From NCBI RefSeq assembly GCF_000281045.1, contig NW_008246118.1, forward strand, positions 75,429 through 108,794: 33,366 nucleotides of DNA, written 5' to 3'. The position numbers were made by a program, and so were the translations under genes. Source of the DNA: Saprolegnia diclina VS20 (taxonomy: Eukaryota; Oomycota; Saprolegniomycetes; Saprolegniales; Saprolegniaceae). The notes beneath the pieces are model-generated. The model had not been told where the DNA came from. It ran no database searches and saw only the letters and a program-made list of their open reading frames with translations. This document shows, in pieces, positions 9,916 to 19,789 of the stretch; position 1 is the first letter of the stretch; every line of letters begins with the position of its first letter.

Positions 9916-10289
9916 CGCGCCACCGTCAACCCTTGACAGTCAGTATAATTTATAATTGGTTTTACGTTCAAGTTCAATTGTGCTGCGGTCGGACAAACTG
10001 TTCTTTGGCTTCTTCTGCGTTGGATGATGCAATCGCGAGGTGCAAACAACGTCGTCGGCGAAGCCGGCGACCACGATGTGTGCCTACGGTATATCTGCAT
10101 CCGTTTAAGATCGTTAGGCCAATTGCGACGTCTCGGCGCCAGTCTTCTGGCGCGGTGTTTCACTGTTGATTGGCTGAAATGCGAAAGGTTTTGCACCAAT
10201 TGCCGTCGTTTCGAGATGACCAATCACAGCGCGCGATTCCTGGTGGTTGGTGATCCTGGCAGCATATTTGCCTTCGCTCCAAGTTGACC

Positions 10290-13200
10290 ATGGACAAGGA
10301 CCTCCTGGGCAAGCGCACCAAGCAGCACCGCAAGTCCACGAGCGGCGCCAAGGTCAACAAGAAGAAGCGCAACGACGCGCAGAAGAACGAGCAGGCCAAG
10401 AATGCCAAGAACAACCCCAAGGCCTTTGGCGTCTCCAAGATTGGCAAGGCCAAGCGCATGACGCAGCGCAACCTCGACAAGGCCCACCAAAAGGAGTACG
10501 TGCCGCAGGTCGACCGCATGGAGGACACGCCGCCGCCTGTCTCGGTCGTCGTCATGGGCCCGCCCGGCTCGGGCAAGTCGACGCTCATCCGGTCGCTCGT
10601 CAAGCGCTACACGCGCCACAACATTGGCGAGATCAAGGGCCCGGTCACGGTCATTAGCGGCAAGGACCGCCGCATCACGTTCTTCGAGTGCCCCAACGAC
10701 CTCAACGCCATGATCGTACGTTCCTTCCTTCTTCTCAACGACGTGCTCATGACGGCGAGTAGGATCTCGCCAAGATTGCCGACCTCGTCTTGCTCATGGT
10801 CGACGCCAGCTTTGGTTTCGAGATGGAGACGTTCGAGTTCCTCAACATCCTCCAGGTACCACCACCCTTCCTCCTCTGTGTGCTGAGGAATCGCGTAGGT
10901 CTCGGGCTTTCCCAAGGTCATGGGCATTCTCACGCACCTCGACAAGTTCAAGAACAACAAGAGTCTGCGCCAGACCAAGAAGCGTCTCAAAAGCCGCTTC
11001 TGGACCGAGATTTACCAGGGCGCCAAGCTCTTTTACTTCTCCGGCATCGTCTCCAACAAGGTTCGCTCTCCTCTTCGAAGGCTGCTTGGCTCATCTCTGT
11101 CCTAGTACCCGAAGGGCGAGATCAACAACATGATGCTGTACATCGCGCGCATCAAGTTCCGCCCGCTCACGTGGCGCAACTCGCACCCGTACCTGCTCGT
11201 CGATCGCTTCGAAGACGTGACGCACCCCGACGCGATCCAGCAAAACCCCGTGTGCGACCGCAAGGTCACGCTGTACGGGTACCTCCGCGGCACGCACCTC
11301 AAGCCCGGCATGAAGGTCCACGTCGCCGGCGCTGGCGACTTTTACATGGAGTCGGTCACGTCGCTTCCGGACCCATGCCCGTTGCCGTCCAAGAGCAGCG
11401 ACAAGGTCAAGAAGCACCTCTCGCAGAAGGACATTATGCTCTACGCGCCCATGTCCGAGTACGATTTCTCTCCATATCGAGTGGACGTGCACTCATATGT
11501 ATGGGAGTAGCGTCGGCAACATTATGTTTGACAAGGACGCCGTGTACATCAACCTCGGGACTGTCAACTACTCCAAGAAGGACGACATTGAGGATGACGG
11601 CGATGAGACCGCCCAAGGCAAAGGCGGCGAAGGCACCGACATGGTCCAGAGCCTCCAGCAAATCGAGTCGGGTCTCGGCATCGACGAGCGTCTCAAGGGT
11701 GCGACCATGTCGCTCTTCAAGAACACGGCTGCGATCCGGGCGGACGAGCTCGACAGCGATGACGAGGATGACGACCAGGACGCAGAAGATGACGCTGCCA
11801 ATGACAGTGACGATGACGACGACGAGGACGACGAGGACGACGAAGATGATCAGGACACGTCCAAGGCGCGCAAGTCCAACCCGAAGGAGAGCATCGAGAC
11901 GGACGCTTCCGGGCGCGTGCGTCGCCGCGCTGTTTTCGACATGAACGACGCTGGCTCGGACAACGACGACGAAGCCATGCGTGACGGCTCGTCCTCGGAT
12001 GACAACGACTCTGAAGATGACGAAGGTGACGAGGAAGATGACGAGGAGAACGAGGAAGCGGCGCCGGCCTCGGCGGAAGCGTCGCAGATGCGCTGGAAGG
12101 ACAAGCTCGTCGAGCGCGCGGCGATGAATTTTCTCGAGCGCGAGCAGAGCGATATCAACCTCATGGAGCTCGTGTACGGCGCGACGGAGAAGCTCCATAT
12201 TGCGGACGCGGACGCGGCCCGCGCCAACGACAGCGAGAACGACGACGACGACGACGACGATTTCTTCCGGCCCAAAAACGCCGCCAACAAGAAGAAGGAC
12301 AAGAAGACGTCGTCGACATCGGACGATGGCGACGACATCAACAGCCTCGACTCGAGCAAGTATGTGCCTGCCGAGCTCCAGGCGTGGGACATGCCCGACC
12401 TTCTCGAGAGCCTCCGCAACAAGTTTGTCACGGGCTCGTGGAAGAAGCCGACAGCCGGTGACGACAACGACGTCGACATGGGCGACGATGACGTTGATGG
12501 GTCGTTCGAGGACCTGGAGACGGGGGAAGTCCACCGTGGCAAGGACGACGACGACAACGACGACGAGGACGCTGGCAGCGACGACGAAGCCCCGGAAGAC
12601 GAGTCGCCCGAAGAGATGCGCAAGCGCATTGGCGAAGAGAAGGCGCGGAAGCGTGCCAACTTGGACTCGGACGACGACAAGGACAAGGAAGAGGAGGACG
12701 AGGAGATCACCGAGATCATGGCCGAGGCCAAGCGTCTCAAGGAAACCCAAGCGCTGCGCAACGCCGAAGAGTTTGGCAAGGAAGGCGAAGACACGCGTCT
12801 CCAGCTCGAAGGCTTCCGCAACGGCCTCTACGTGCGCATCGAGATTCACGGTGTCCCGAGCGAGTTTGTGACGTGCGCGAATCCCACGACGCCAATCGTG
12901 GTCGGCGGCCTCCTCCCGCACGAACACGCGCTCGGCCTCATGCGGCTCCGCATCAAGAAGCACCGCTGGCACCGCAAGGTGCTCAAGGCCAACGACCCGC
13001 TCGTGTTTTCGATCGGCTGGCGGCGGTTCCAGTCGCTGCCCCTCTTCTCGATCGAGGACCAGAACGAGCGCCATCGGTACCTCAAGTACACGCCCGAGCA
13101 CATGCACTGCTCGGCGACCATCTACGCGCCTATCTGCCCGCCCAACACGGGCGTCCTCGCCTTCCAGAACATGTCCAACAAGGTCGACGGCTTCCGCGTG

Positions 13201-13986
13201 AGTGCGACCGGCGTCGTCCTCGAGCTCGACCACACATTTTCGGTGATGAAGAAGCTCAAGCTCATTGGCCACCCGACCAAGGTGCACAAGAACACGGCGT
13301 TCCTCAAGGGCATGTTCAACACGGAGCTCGAAGTCGCCAAGTTTGAGGGCGCGAGTCTCCGTACGGTGAGTGGCATTCGTGGCCAAGTCAAGAAGGCGAC
13401 GCGCGGCGGCAAGGGCGACTTCCGTGCGACCTTCGAAGACAAAATTCTCAAGTCGGACATTGTGTTTTGCCGCACGTGGGTACCGGTGGAGCCCAAGCTG
13501 CTGTACAACCCGGTCACGTCGCTCCTCGACCCCAAGTGGCGCCGCATGAAGACCATGCGCGAGTTGCGGCAGCAGAACCAGCTCCCGATTCCAGTCAACC
13601 CCGACTCGGTCTACAAGCCGATTGAGCGCAAGACCAAGATCTTCAACCCGCTCCGCGTGCCGGCCAAGCTCCAGGCGCAGCTGCCGTTTGCGAGCAAGCC
13701 CAAGCTCGACAAGAAGAAGGGCAAGAAGGCCGAGACGTACGTCACGAAGCGCGCGGTCGTCCTCGAGCCCGAAGAGCGCAAGAAGTATGCGCTCATTCAG
13801 CAAGTCAACACGCTCCGCCGCGAAAAGAACACGATCCGGGTCGCCAAGCAAAAGGAGCGGTCCAAAGAGAACCTCAAGCGCAAGGCCCGCGAAGAAGCCA
13901 AGTTTGCCGACGTCCACAAGGCCGAGAAGAAAGCCAAGTACCGCGCGGCGGGCAAGGAGGCCGCGTACCGCGCGTCCAAGGCGTAG
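10290..13986 (+). CDS. BMS1: BMS1, GTPase of 40S ribosome assembly
   Basis: Five exons, 10290-10715, 10763-10855, 10899-11060, 11106-11458 and 11511-13986, give 1169 residues, close to yeast Bms1 (about 1180). Introns are 47, 43, 45 and 52 nt and all end in TAG. Bms1 is a nucleolar GTPase of the small-subunit processome that recruits Rcl1. In order the protein has a Lys-rich N-terminus; a P-loop GPPGSGKST (about 90-98); the G-domain, including ILTHLDKFK; the AARP2CN-type segment; long Asp/Glu-rich tracts (coded around 11755-11850, 12000-12055 and 12230-12260, then 12540-12710); and the conserved C-terminal RIBIOP_C half ending in a Lys/Arg-rich tail. The fourth intron looks like a frameshift at about 11460-11510 until spliced; splicing restores [18 protein letters not shown]. 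The ATG at 10290 is the first in frame. Upstream is the divergent SMS-like gene. Confidence 0.96.
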
Positions 13987-14179
13987 ACTTGTGTTTACGT
14001 TGTCAATTGGCTCGATAATCTAGACTGTGTATGCTTTATCCACAAGCTTTCGCAATATTTGAATGCACACCCCCGCTTTTGCCAACTATTAGTCGGTTTC
14101 GAGACAAACAAGCTTGCTCTAGACCGCAGAAATCACTGTTCGTTGGCTCCATATCACAGGTCCCATCGATGCACCTGTA

Positions 14180-14192
14180 GGCCGTGTTCGGT
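14180..14192 (+). repeat. Left terminal inverted repeat of the Harbinger-like element
   Basis: GGCCGTGTTCGGT, preceded by the GTA target duplication at 14177-14179. It is an exact reverse-complement match to 15411-15423. A T-rich tract and a GTGGATCG motif follow inward. Confidence 0.85.
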
Positions 14193-14417
14193 TTTCTTTT
14201 TTTGGTAGATTCAGGTGGATCGAGGCAACCGTGGATCGGACGATATCGATTTTTTCGTGTTCGGTGAAAAAAAAAGGCGGATCGGGATGGCCAGGATCTT
14301 GAATCTCGGAATCCATGTCCCGCGGTGGATTTCGGCCATCGCAAAGTGAATCGGGCAATTTTATTAAAAGTACGATTAAAATTACAAGCGCTCAAAATTG
14401 CGCGCGCATTTGAACGG

Positions 14418-15240
14418 ATGGCCGACGACGACGACATAGTTCTCCTTGCGTGCGCCATGGCCGTAGCGGCGGCCGCATTAGCCATCAAGGACGAGCTTAT
14501 CGACGATGACCCGCCCGACCGTAAGCCGCAGCTCCGGTTCATGCGCCCCGAGACGTCGTACTTGGACTACCTAGACATGCAACGCGACCTCCTCCACGAT
14601 CGCGGCGATCGTGTCATCTACGACATTTTCCGCATGGACGATGCGAGCCTCCACGTGTTAGTTGCGATGGCGAAACCCTATCTACCGGGGCGTATCAACC
14701 CACGCGATGTGGTATGCGTCGTTGTGCATTGGCTGGCGACTGGGGCCTCGGTGCGTGCTCAGGAGCAGTTCTTCCTCGACAAAGGGTTCTCGACCCTCCT
14801 ACCATTACCATACCATCGGACTCGTCGCTATCCTGCGCGGCCTCACAGCCAACGGGTTCTACGGAGAAGATATCAACGACCCGAGGCGGCTCGCAGCTTC
14901 CTGCGCTGCATTTGCCACCAAGGACCCGTCGCTCGGCGCGTGCATTGGGGCTATTGATGGCACCCACATCCCTGTTGTGGTGCCGGTGCCCATGAGCGAG
15001 CGTTACCGCAACCGGTATGCCATCCTTGTGCTTGCCTCATCTCATCCACGTTATCCGTTCGTGATTGAGGCGTCCCTCGGCGCCATGTCTTTGGCGACGA
15101 GCGCCCAGCCAGTCGCCTTCAGGTTCTTGCCAGCCGACACGACATACTGTGGGCTCTTGGCGACATTGCGGAACGAGAGCCTCGAGCTCGCGCGTCCAGC
15201 TCGCCGGGGCCACCATGTTCCCGCCAAAAAAGAGCTGTGA
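14418..15240 (+). pseudogene. Broken HARBI1-like (DDE_Tnp_4) transposase
   Basis: From the ATG at 14418 the frame encodes an N-terminal acidic stretch and a helical domain to about 14798. The homologous frame then continues one step over, to a stop at 15240. This second part holds GACIGAIDGTHIPVVVP, the signature around the first catalytic Asp of Harbinger nucleases, followed by RYRNR. The expected 'HD' segment with the second Asp seems to lie in a third frame (about 15134-15142), implying another shift after about 15015. The C-terminal third, with the last acidic residue, is missing. A splicing explanation for the first shift fails: no GT-AG pair there restores the right phase. The element cannot move itself unless a full transposase acts from elsewhere. 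The number of lesions is approximate. Confidence 0.8.
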
Positions 15241-15339
15241 ACTTTTTTATTGGCCCGATTAAAATTGACGGCCAATTCAGGCCATTCGACCTTCGATCCA
15301 ATCGTGTTCGGCGAGCATTCCGGTGGTTGATCGGATGTG

Positions 15340-15363
15340 CCAGCCGGATCCACATCCGGCTGG
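15340..15363. repeat. Perfect hairpin inside the transposon's right end
   Basis: CCAGCCGGAT at 15340-15349 pairs exactly with ATCCGGCTGG at 15354-15363 across a 4-base loop. It sits midway between an internal copy of the terminal motif (15303-15311) and the right terminal repeat, so this end resembles a small fold-back unit. Confidence 0.7.
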
Positions 15364-15410
15364 ATGAAGATTCCGCGAATCGACATCCCGGATGCCGATC
15401 CACTTTTTTT

Positions 15411-15423
15411 ACCGAACACGGCC
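15411..15423 (-). repeat. Right terminal inverted repeat of the Harbinger-like element
   Basis: ACCGAACACGGCC, the exact reverse complement of the left end, followed by the GTA target duplication at 15424-15426. A run of seven T lies just inside. Confidence 0.85.
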
Positions 15424-15426
15424 GTA

Positions 15427-16606
15427 GTGTGCCATGCCTTAGCGCGAGAAGAAATGCTTATACATGTGGATAGCGCACTCGGACTCAGCGTGTAGGAAAT
15501 CGAGTTGTTGGCAAATCAATGTTGGAGCGGGAAATTGGCAAAAAGTTGGTAAGAAATTAGAGAGAAAGATAGAAATGGGACAAACGACTTCTCATAACAC
15601 CAGCGTCCGCTCACACCGTCTTGGAATAGCAACGGTGGACGTTCATCAAGAGCCAGCAACTCAAAACTCAATTCGAGCTTCTGGCCGACATCCCGAGTCA
15701 ACGGACGTGGTCACATACGATCATCAAAGTCATTTGTGATGTCAACTTTGAAAACAAAGTAGAACAGAACTGTACTGTAGAAAATGATCCTGTATAAGTA
15801 CGGTCTTGCTTCATTTTACCGTAAATCTTACATTGCTACGTAAAACGTTGCACGTGTCCTTGCGTAGATTTCATCTCACCTCGTTGATAGGCAAATGAGA
15901 TGGCGCTATTTCTGCATGGCGCACAGAAATCCGCATAATATCAGGTGTTTCCGCATAAATTGGCGTATATGTACGGTAAATTTGACATGAGTAGCGTAAT
16001 TTTGAGTCTGCACACTATAAAATACAATGGAACATACTATATATAGTGATTTAAATAGTATACGCACTATCTTGGAAAATAATTTTTTAAACCAGGACAC
16101 ATGAAGTCCACAAACCGAAACATAGCCTTGAAAATAGGCTTTTCCGAGGGCTGTCGTGTTCGGGGCAGTGATCGGGGCCCGAACACGGCAAGCTTAGCTC
16201 TCGGCTTGCAGCACGCAAACATCTACGAGTATATGCAGTTCACATGAAAGTAAATACTGTGTCCTTAGCCAGCCTTGATTTCCTTGCCAGCAGCTCTGTT
16301 GCAAGTAATAGCTCTTCTCCCCTGTATTCCAACTTGGAGCACGGGGTTGGAGATTGGTACTTGGAGTCCCAAAGTACCAATACCAAAGATTCTTCTCTAT
16401 CCGTGGCCTCGACACGGGCTGATAAGGTAATGATGGCAAGCAGTGCAGACGTCTTCCTGGCACATTGGGGGTGGGGGCAAAGACTGGTTTCTCTCGAGGC
16501 ACCCAGAAAGGCGTTGGTTACGACGATGCTGCAGACTATTTATTGACTGCCGAGGCTAATATTACGACTGCACGTCGCTATTCATAGTCGCTCACTTGCC
16601 GTGGGC
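15427..16606. other. AT-rich gene-poor interval
   Basis: This stretch of about 1.2 kb between the transposon and the CNBD-RGS gene has no convincing coding exon. It is markedly AT-rich at about 15730-16100. It contains a weakly similar pair of segments beginning TACCGTAAAT (about 15818) and TACGGTAAAT (about 15973), and a hairpin of transposon-terminus motifs at 16155-16187. The last few hundred bases should carry the promoter of the gene starting at 16607. Confidence 0.45.
16155..16187. repeat. Inverted pair of transposon-terminus motifs
   Basis: CGTGTTCGGG at 16155-16164 and its exact reverse complement at 16178-16187 face each other across 13 bases. The core CGTGTTCGG is the same one found in the 13-bp ends of the Harbinger-like element 730 bp upstream. 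This looks like a minimal fold-back derivative or an excision scar of that family. Confidence 0.65.
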
Positions 16607-18922
16607 ATGGGCAACCACGTGAGCGCGTACGTCCCGACGCACCAGCGGCTGCATGTGCTCGAGAACACGCCGTTTGCCATGTTCCTCAACAAGGAAGTGC
16701 TCCACGACATTGCCCTTTGCTTTGGCACCGTCAAGTTTGAGCCGGGTGCGCCCATCGTGTTTCAGAAGCATGAGCTCGTCATCGTCGCCAAAGGCACTGC
16801 GGACGTGAGCACGATCGTGCCCCAGACCGCGCACAAGAAGGTCAAGGTCACTGAAGTCCTCTGCAAGAAGCGCGTCGGCGACATTTTGACCAGCGTCACA
16901 AAAGCCACGGCCATCATGCAGCGCAAGTCGTCGAGCGCCGCCAGTTACGCCGGTGGCAAGAACGTCACCGCGATGCTCGACCTCGTCACCGTACGTCGAT
17001 TCCTCCACTGGCGCGTAGAGTAAGCTATACTACTTCGCAGGTGACAGCGGACAAGAAGGAAGGCTGCGTCGTCTTGCGCCTCAACAGAGAGCGTTTTCTC
17101 AAAATTCGATCCAAACACATTCGGGACGTACGCCGCCACTCCGACGCCATGCTCGTTCTAGAGTCCTATTGCGTAGGGCACGTACCATTTGACGATCAAC
17201 CGCGCGACCAAGTCGGCCGCCGACGACTGGCAGCTCATTTCGTCCATTGCTGACGAACAAGTTGTCGACTATCTCGGTACCGCCACTCACTGTAGACGCT
17301 TGGATCCACATGCCAGTAGCCGGCGTCCCCTTCTTTGCAGACGTGACGAGCACGCGGCTCCTCGGTCTCGCAGGCCTCTGCTCGTTTCTCGTCGTGCAGA
17401 AAGATGACGTCGTATGCCGCGAGAACGACCTCGGCGACCGCTTCTACATCTGCATCGAAGGCCTTTTGCAGGTGACGGTCACCAACCAAGCAGCCAAACC
17501 AACGCTGCACGTCTCGACAAAGTCTATCTCGCAGCGCCGCCTCGAGCGCCACCGGCCGTCGCTCGCGATGAGCGAAGTGCTCATCCGACGGCTCGCAAAC
17601 GGCAGCTACTTTGGCGAGATCTCGCTCTTGCTCAACGTCAAGCGCAGTGCGACGGTCAAAGCCGTGGAAAACTCGCTCTTGGTGTACATTGAAGCCCCGG
17701 CGTTCCGCAACTTTATCAAGGTCTGCCCCGACGTCAAGTCGGCCCTCGAAGAAGGTGCGGTTGCCGAATCTCACATGCTATCGACAAGTTGTCATTACTA
17801 GTCATCATTGCGCGCTTGCTGCAAATCACAACCAAGCACCACGTGCACAACTTTGTCGCTGCGATGAAGGGCGAAGATCAGTGCCGCATGGCCCAAGCCG
17901 GGTCGCTCACCGAAGTTACCAAAGGCACGACGTTCATCCACGAAGACGACGAACCGAGTACGTTTCTGGTCACCTGAATTTTCGGCATTTTGACAATTTT
18001 CCAGTGTTTTATATCGTCTTGAACGGTCTTGTCGAGGTCGAGTACCCGTTTCCGACCGGCAAGTCGTACGTGACGCTGCCGCCCGGCGGCTACTGCGGTG
18101 AAATCTCCGTCATGCTCCACTGCAAGAGCCTCATCACGGCGACCGCGGCCGAAGACACGATCCTGCTCGTCATGACACCCGTCGCGTTCCATAGCCTCTT
18201 TTCTACGCTGCGCGAAGTCTTTTCCGAGTTTTTGCTCCGAAATCTCCAGGAACTTGCGCGCATCGAAGACGTTATCGACCACTACGAGGCGCACGAATTA
18301 TGGCTCGTCTTTATCGAGTCGAGACCGACCAACTTTGGCGAAGCAACGCGGTACGCACCCCGCCTCGCAGCCGCAAAAGCCATCGTAGTATGAACCGAAT
18401 AGTAGGACCATGATGAACGGACTCGGCCTCTTGGAAGAAATTGAAGAATTCGTCGCGGGTTTTGCGTCCATGGACTTTGACGAGCTCCGGAAAAGCGCGC
18501 GGACCATCGTCAACGACTATTTAAGCCTCGGGGCGCCCAAGCGGGTACGCGCTCGCGTGAAGTTGCGGGTAGAGACGTGATTGTGACGCTAGGTGCCCAT
18601 CTCGGCCGAGGCAGTGGCGTCCGTTGCCGCGTCCGTGGAGCACCCCGAGCTCGACAAAGGTCTCTTCCGGGCAGTTCGCACCGAGATGCTTGGGCTCATG
18701 GGCGGCCCGACGTTCACCGAATTTAAGTCGTCTCCAAAGTTCAAGGACCTCCTCGAGTCGTACGCGTGCGTGCCGGACATCCCGAGCCACCTCTCGCCGA
18801 GCATGCTGCGGCAGCTCAGCTTTGACGAGTTTTGCCGCCTGCCGCACACAATTGTTCATACGTACAGCTGGAGCCACCCGGACCGAATGCAGTCGCTTCA
18901 GAAGAACCGACCAGAGGACTGA
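16607..18922 (+). CDS. Triple cyclic-nucleotide-binding-domain protein with C-terminal RGS domain
   Basis: Eight exons, 16607-16990, 17041-17127, 17177-17276, 17320-17754, 17802-17957, 18005-18350, 18403-18544 and 18593-18922, give 1980 nt (659 residues). The protein begins MGNHVS, which fits the N-myristoylation consensus. Three CNB folds follow: about 15-150, 192-330 and 345-455. Only the second keeps a full phosphate-binding cassette, with FGEISLLL at 288-295 and Arg299 followed by SAT. The third has CGEISVML but Ser where the Arg should be, and the first lacks the motif. From about 458 to 630 an RGS domain follows, with EEIEEFV, an NDYLSLGAPKRVPIS linker and an FTEFKSSPKFKDLL end helix. 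RGS domains speed GTP hydrolysis by G-alpha. The combination suggests cAMP- or cGMP-tuned G-protein shut-off at membranes (inference). The intron 6 acceptor is a TAGTAG tandem, so one Arg may be optional. Confidence 0.85.
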
Positions 18923-18991
18923 AGTGTAGTCGTTACTAGAGTAGTGGATAGGTATTTTCTCAACATGTAAAACATCTAGTCGTCGAAATGG

Positions 18992-19789
18992 CTACGAAGC
19001 TTGCATCGTAATCTCGACCCAGCTCGCGTGGCGGTACCAGACGCGGCGTAGGCTCCACGAAATGTTGCGGGTCGCAAAGCACGGGCGGCGATTGAGTCGA
19101 CCGAGCTGGCGCACGGCCGCGTCCTCGGCCTCTTTGATCTGGCCCCACGCGCAGTAGAGCGAGAGCCCGCCCGTGCAGATGCAGCAGCCATACCCAACCG
19201 ACATGCACGGAACACATGGCCAATGGTCGATGAGCGCTTCGTTGACGAGCTTCATGGCCGAGGTAAAGTCTTCTTCCGACATGAACGGCGCCAAGTCGGG
19301 CGGGAACCGAGCGTCGTACTCGTTCGAGAGGCCGTTGATCCACGTGTCGCCCACCGCTGGCAACTTGCAGACCATCTTGGATACGGTGCTATTGCTGCTC
19401 ATGGGAACGTACGGCTTGTGCTCGGACACGACGACGCCCAACGAATGGCTCTGGATCTCGGCGGGTGCAATGCTCGTCCAGAAGGCCGGCGCGGCCGCGT
19501 CCGACGGCGTCTCGACCCATGTGCAGAAGACGCGGAGGAGGTCGGCGGTCGTGTCGAGCTCGCTCGTCTTGACGAGCGCGTCAATGTGGATGGCCACGGA
19601 CGTCGCTGGCTGCAACACGCCTTGGTCGGGCTGCGCGCGATACCGGCTGTCGTCCGATGGCAGGACCTGGAAGGCCACCGGGTACTCGCAGTTGGACGTG
19701 AGCGTGAAGAGCGCCACGGACGACGACCCGCAGAACTCGACGCTCTCGGTCGACACGAGCAGGAGCGGCTCCAAGGTCAAAGATCGCAT
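18992..19789 (-). CDS. MSP-domain protein fused to ERF4/CHIC-type cysteine-rich domain
   Basis: Single exon, 265 residues from the ATG at 19789; the frame is open slightly further upstream but has no ATG there. Residues about 4-110 resemble the MSP domain of VAP proteins: LTLEP start, a beta-rich run, YRAQPDQGVLQP, then a conserved W. Residues about 150-262 resemble the Golgin A7/ERF4 and CHIC family: GLSNEYDARFPPDL, an EEDF..A...VN helix, a Cys-rich hydrophobic patch (192-213, with GCCICTGG), and a C-terminal WSLRRVWYR segment ending in WVEI. ERF4/GOLGA7 proteins partner DHHC palmitoyltransferases, and CHIC proteins are palmitoylated membrane proteins; MSP domains bind FFAT-like motifs at ER contacts. 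Joining the two would place a palmitoylation cofactor at contact sites (inference). The stop lies 70 bp from the stop of the convergent CNBD-RGS gene. Confidence 0.75.
   Translation of the reverse strand: MRSLTLEPLLLVSTESVEFCGSSSVALFTLTSNCEYPVAFQVLPSDDSRYRAQPDQGVLQPATSVAIHIDALVKTSELDTTADLLRVFCTWVETPSDAAAPAFWTSIAPAEIQSHSLGVVVSEHKPYVPMSSNSTVSKMVCKLPAVGDTWINGLSNEYDARFPPDLAPFMSEEDFTSAMKLVNEALIDHWPCVPCMSVGYGCCICTGGLSLYCAWGQIKEAEDAAVRQLGRLNRRPCFATRNISWSLRRVWYRHASWVEITMQAS

Larger units (their letters stand above)
9336..10289. other. Divergent intergenic region between the SMS-like gene and BMS1
   Basis: These 954 bases separate two genes that read away from each other, so both promoters should lie here. 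No coding exon is convincing. The region is AT-richer than the genes. It holds two inverted repeats, listed separately: one with 9-bp arms at 9563-9595 and a long near-perfect hairpin at 9869-9915. Confidence 0.5.
14180..15423. mobile_element. PIF/Harbinger-like DNA transposon, degraded
   Basis: The element is 1244 bp. Its ends are exact 13-bp inverted repeats: GGCCGTGTTCGGT at 14180-14192 and its reverse complement at 15411-15423. A 3-bp direct repeat, GTA, flanks them (14177-14179 and 15424-15426). Three-base target duplications and GG-starting termini are typical of PIF/Harbinger elements, although TAA/TTA is the usual duplicated triplet. Both ends have poly-T/poly-A tracts just inside the repeats. 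The only gene is a DDE_Tnp_4-type transposase relic. The second, Myb/MADF-like ORF expected of full elements is absent. It lies between BMS1 and the CNBD-RGS gene, in the longest gene-poor interval of the window. Confidence 0.85.

Noticed and set aside
9774-10287. Frames of 131, 118 and 87 residues in the SMS/BMS1 intergenic region
   Set aside because: They cross the AT-rich hairpin, lack coding bias and show no family features.
11459-11510. Apparent frameshift and stop in BMS1
   Set aside because: A 52-nt GT-AG intron explains it exactly and restores the conserved APMSD...[10 protein letters not shown] region.
11434-13917. An 827-residue open frame on the minus strand opposite BMS1
   Set aside because: It is a shadow of the GC-rich third positions of BMS1. 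It shows low-complexity Leu/Val/Arg-rich translation and no family signal, while the + strand is clearly BMS1.
14780-14845. A short intron as the cause of the transposase frame change
   Set aside because: The one GT-AG pair found (GTTCTC...CACAG) joins in the wrong phase and would delete conserved residues, so a true frameshift is more likely.
15818-16004. Possible diverged direct repeat beginning TACCGTAAAT / TACGGTAAAT
   Set aside because: About 18 of 27 positions match, too weak to separate from chance in AT-rich DNA; kept only as a note in the intergenic entry.
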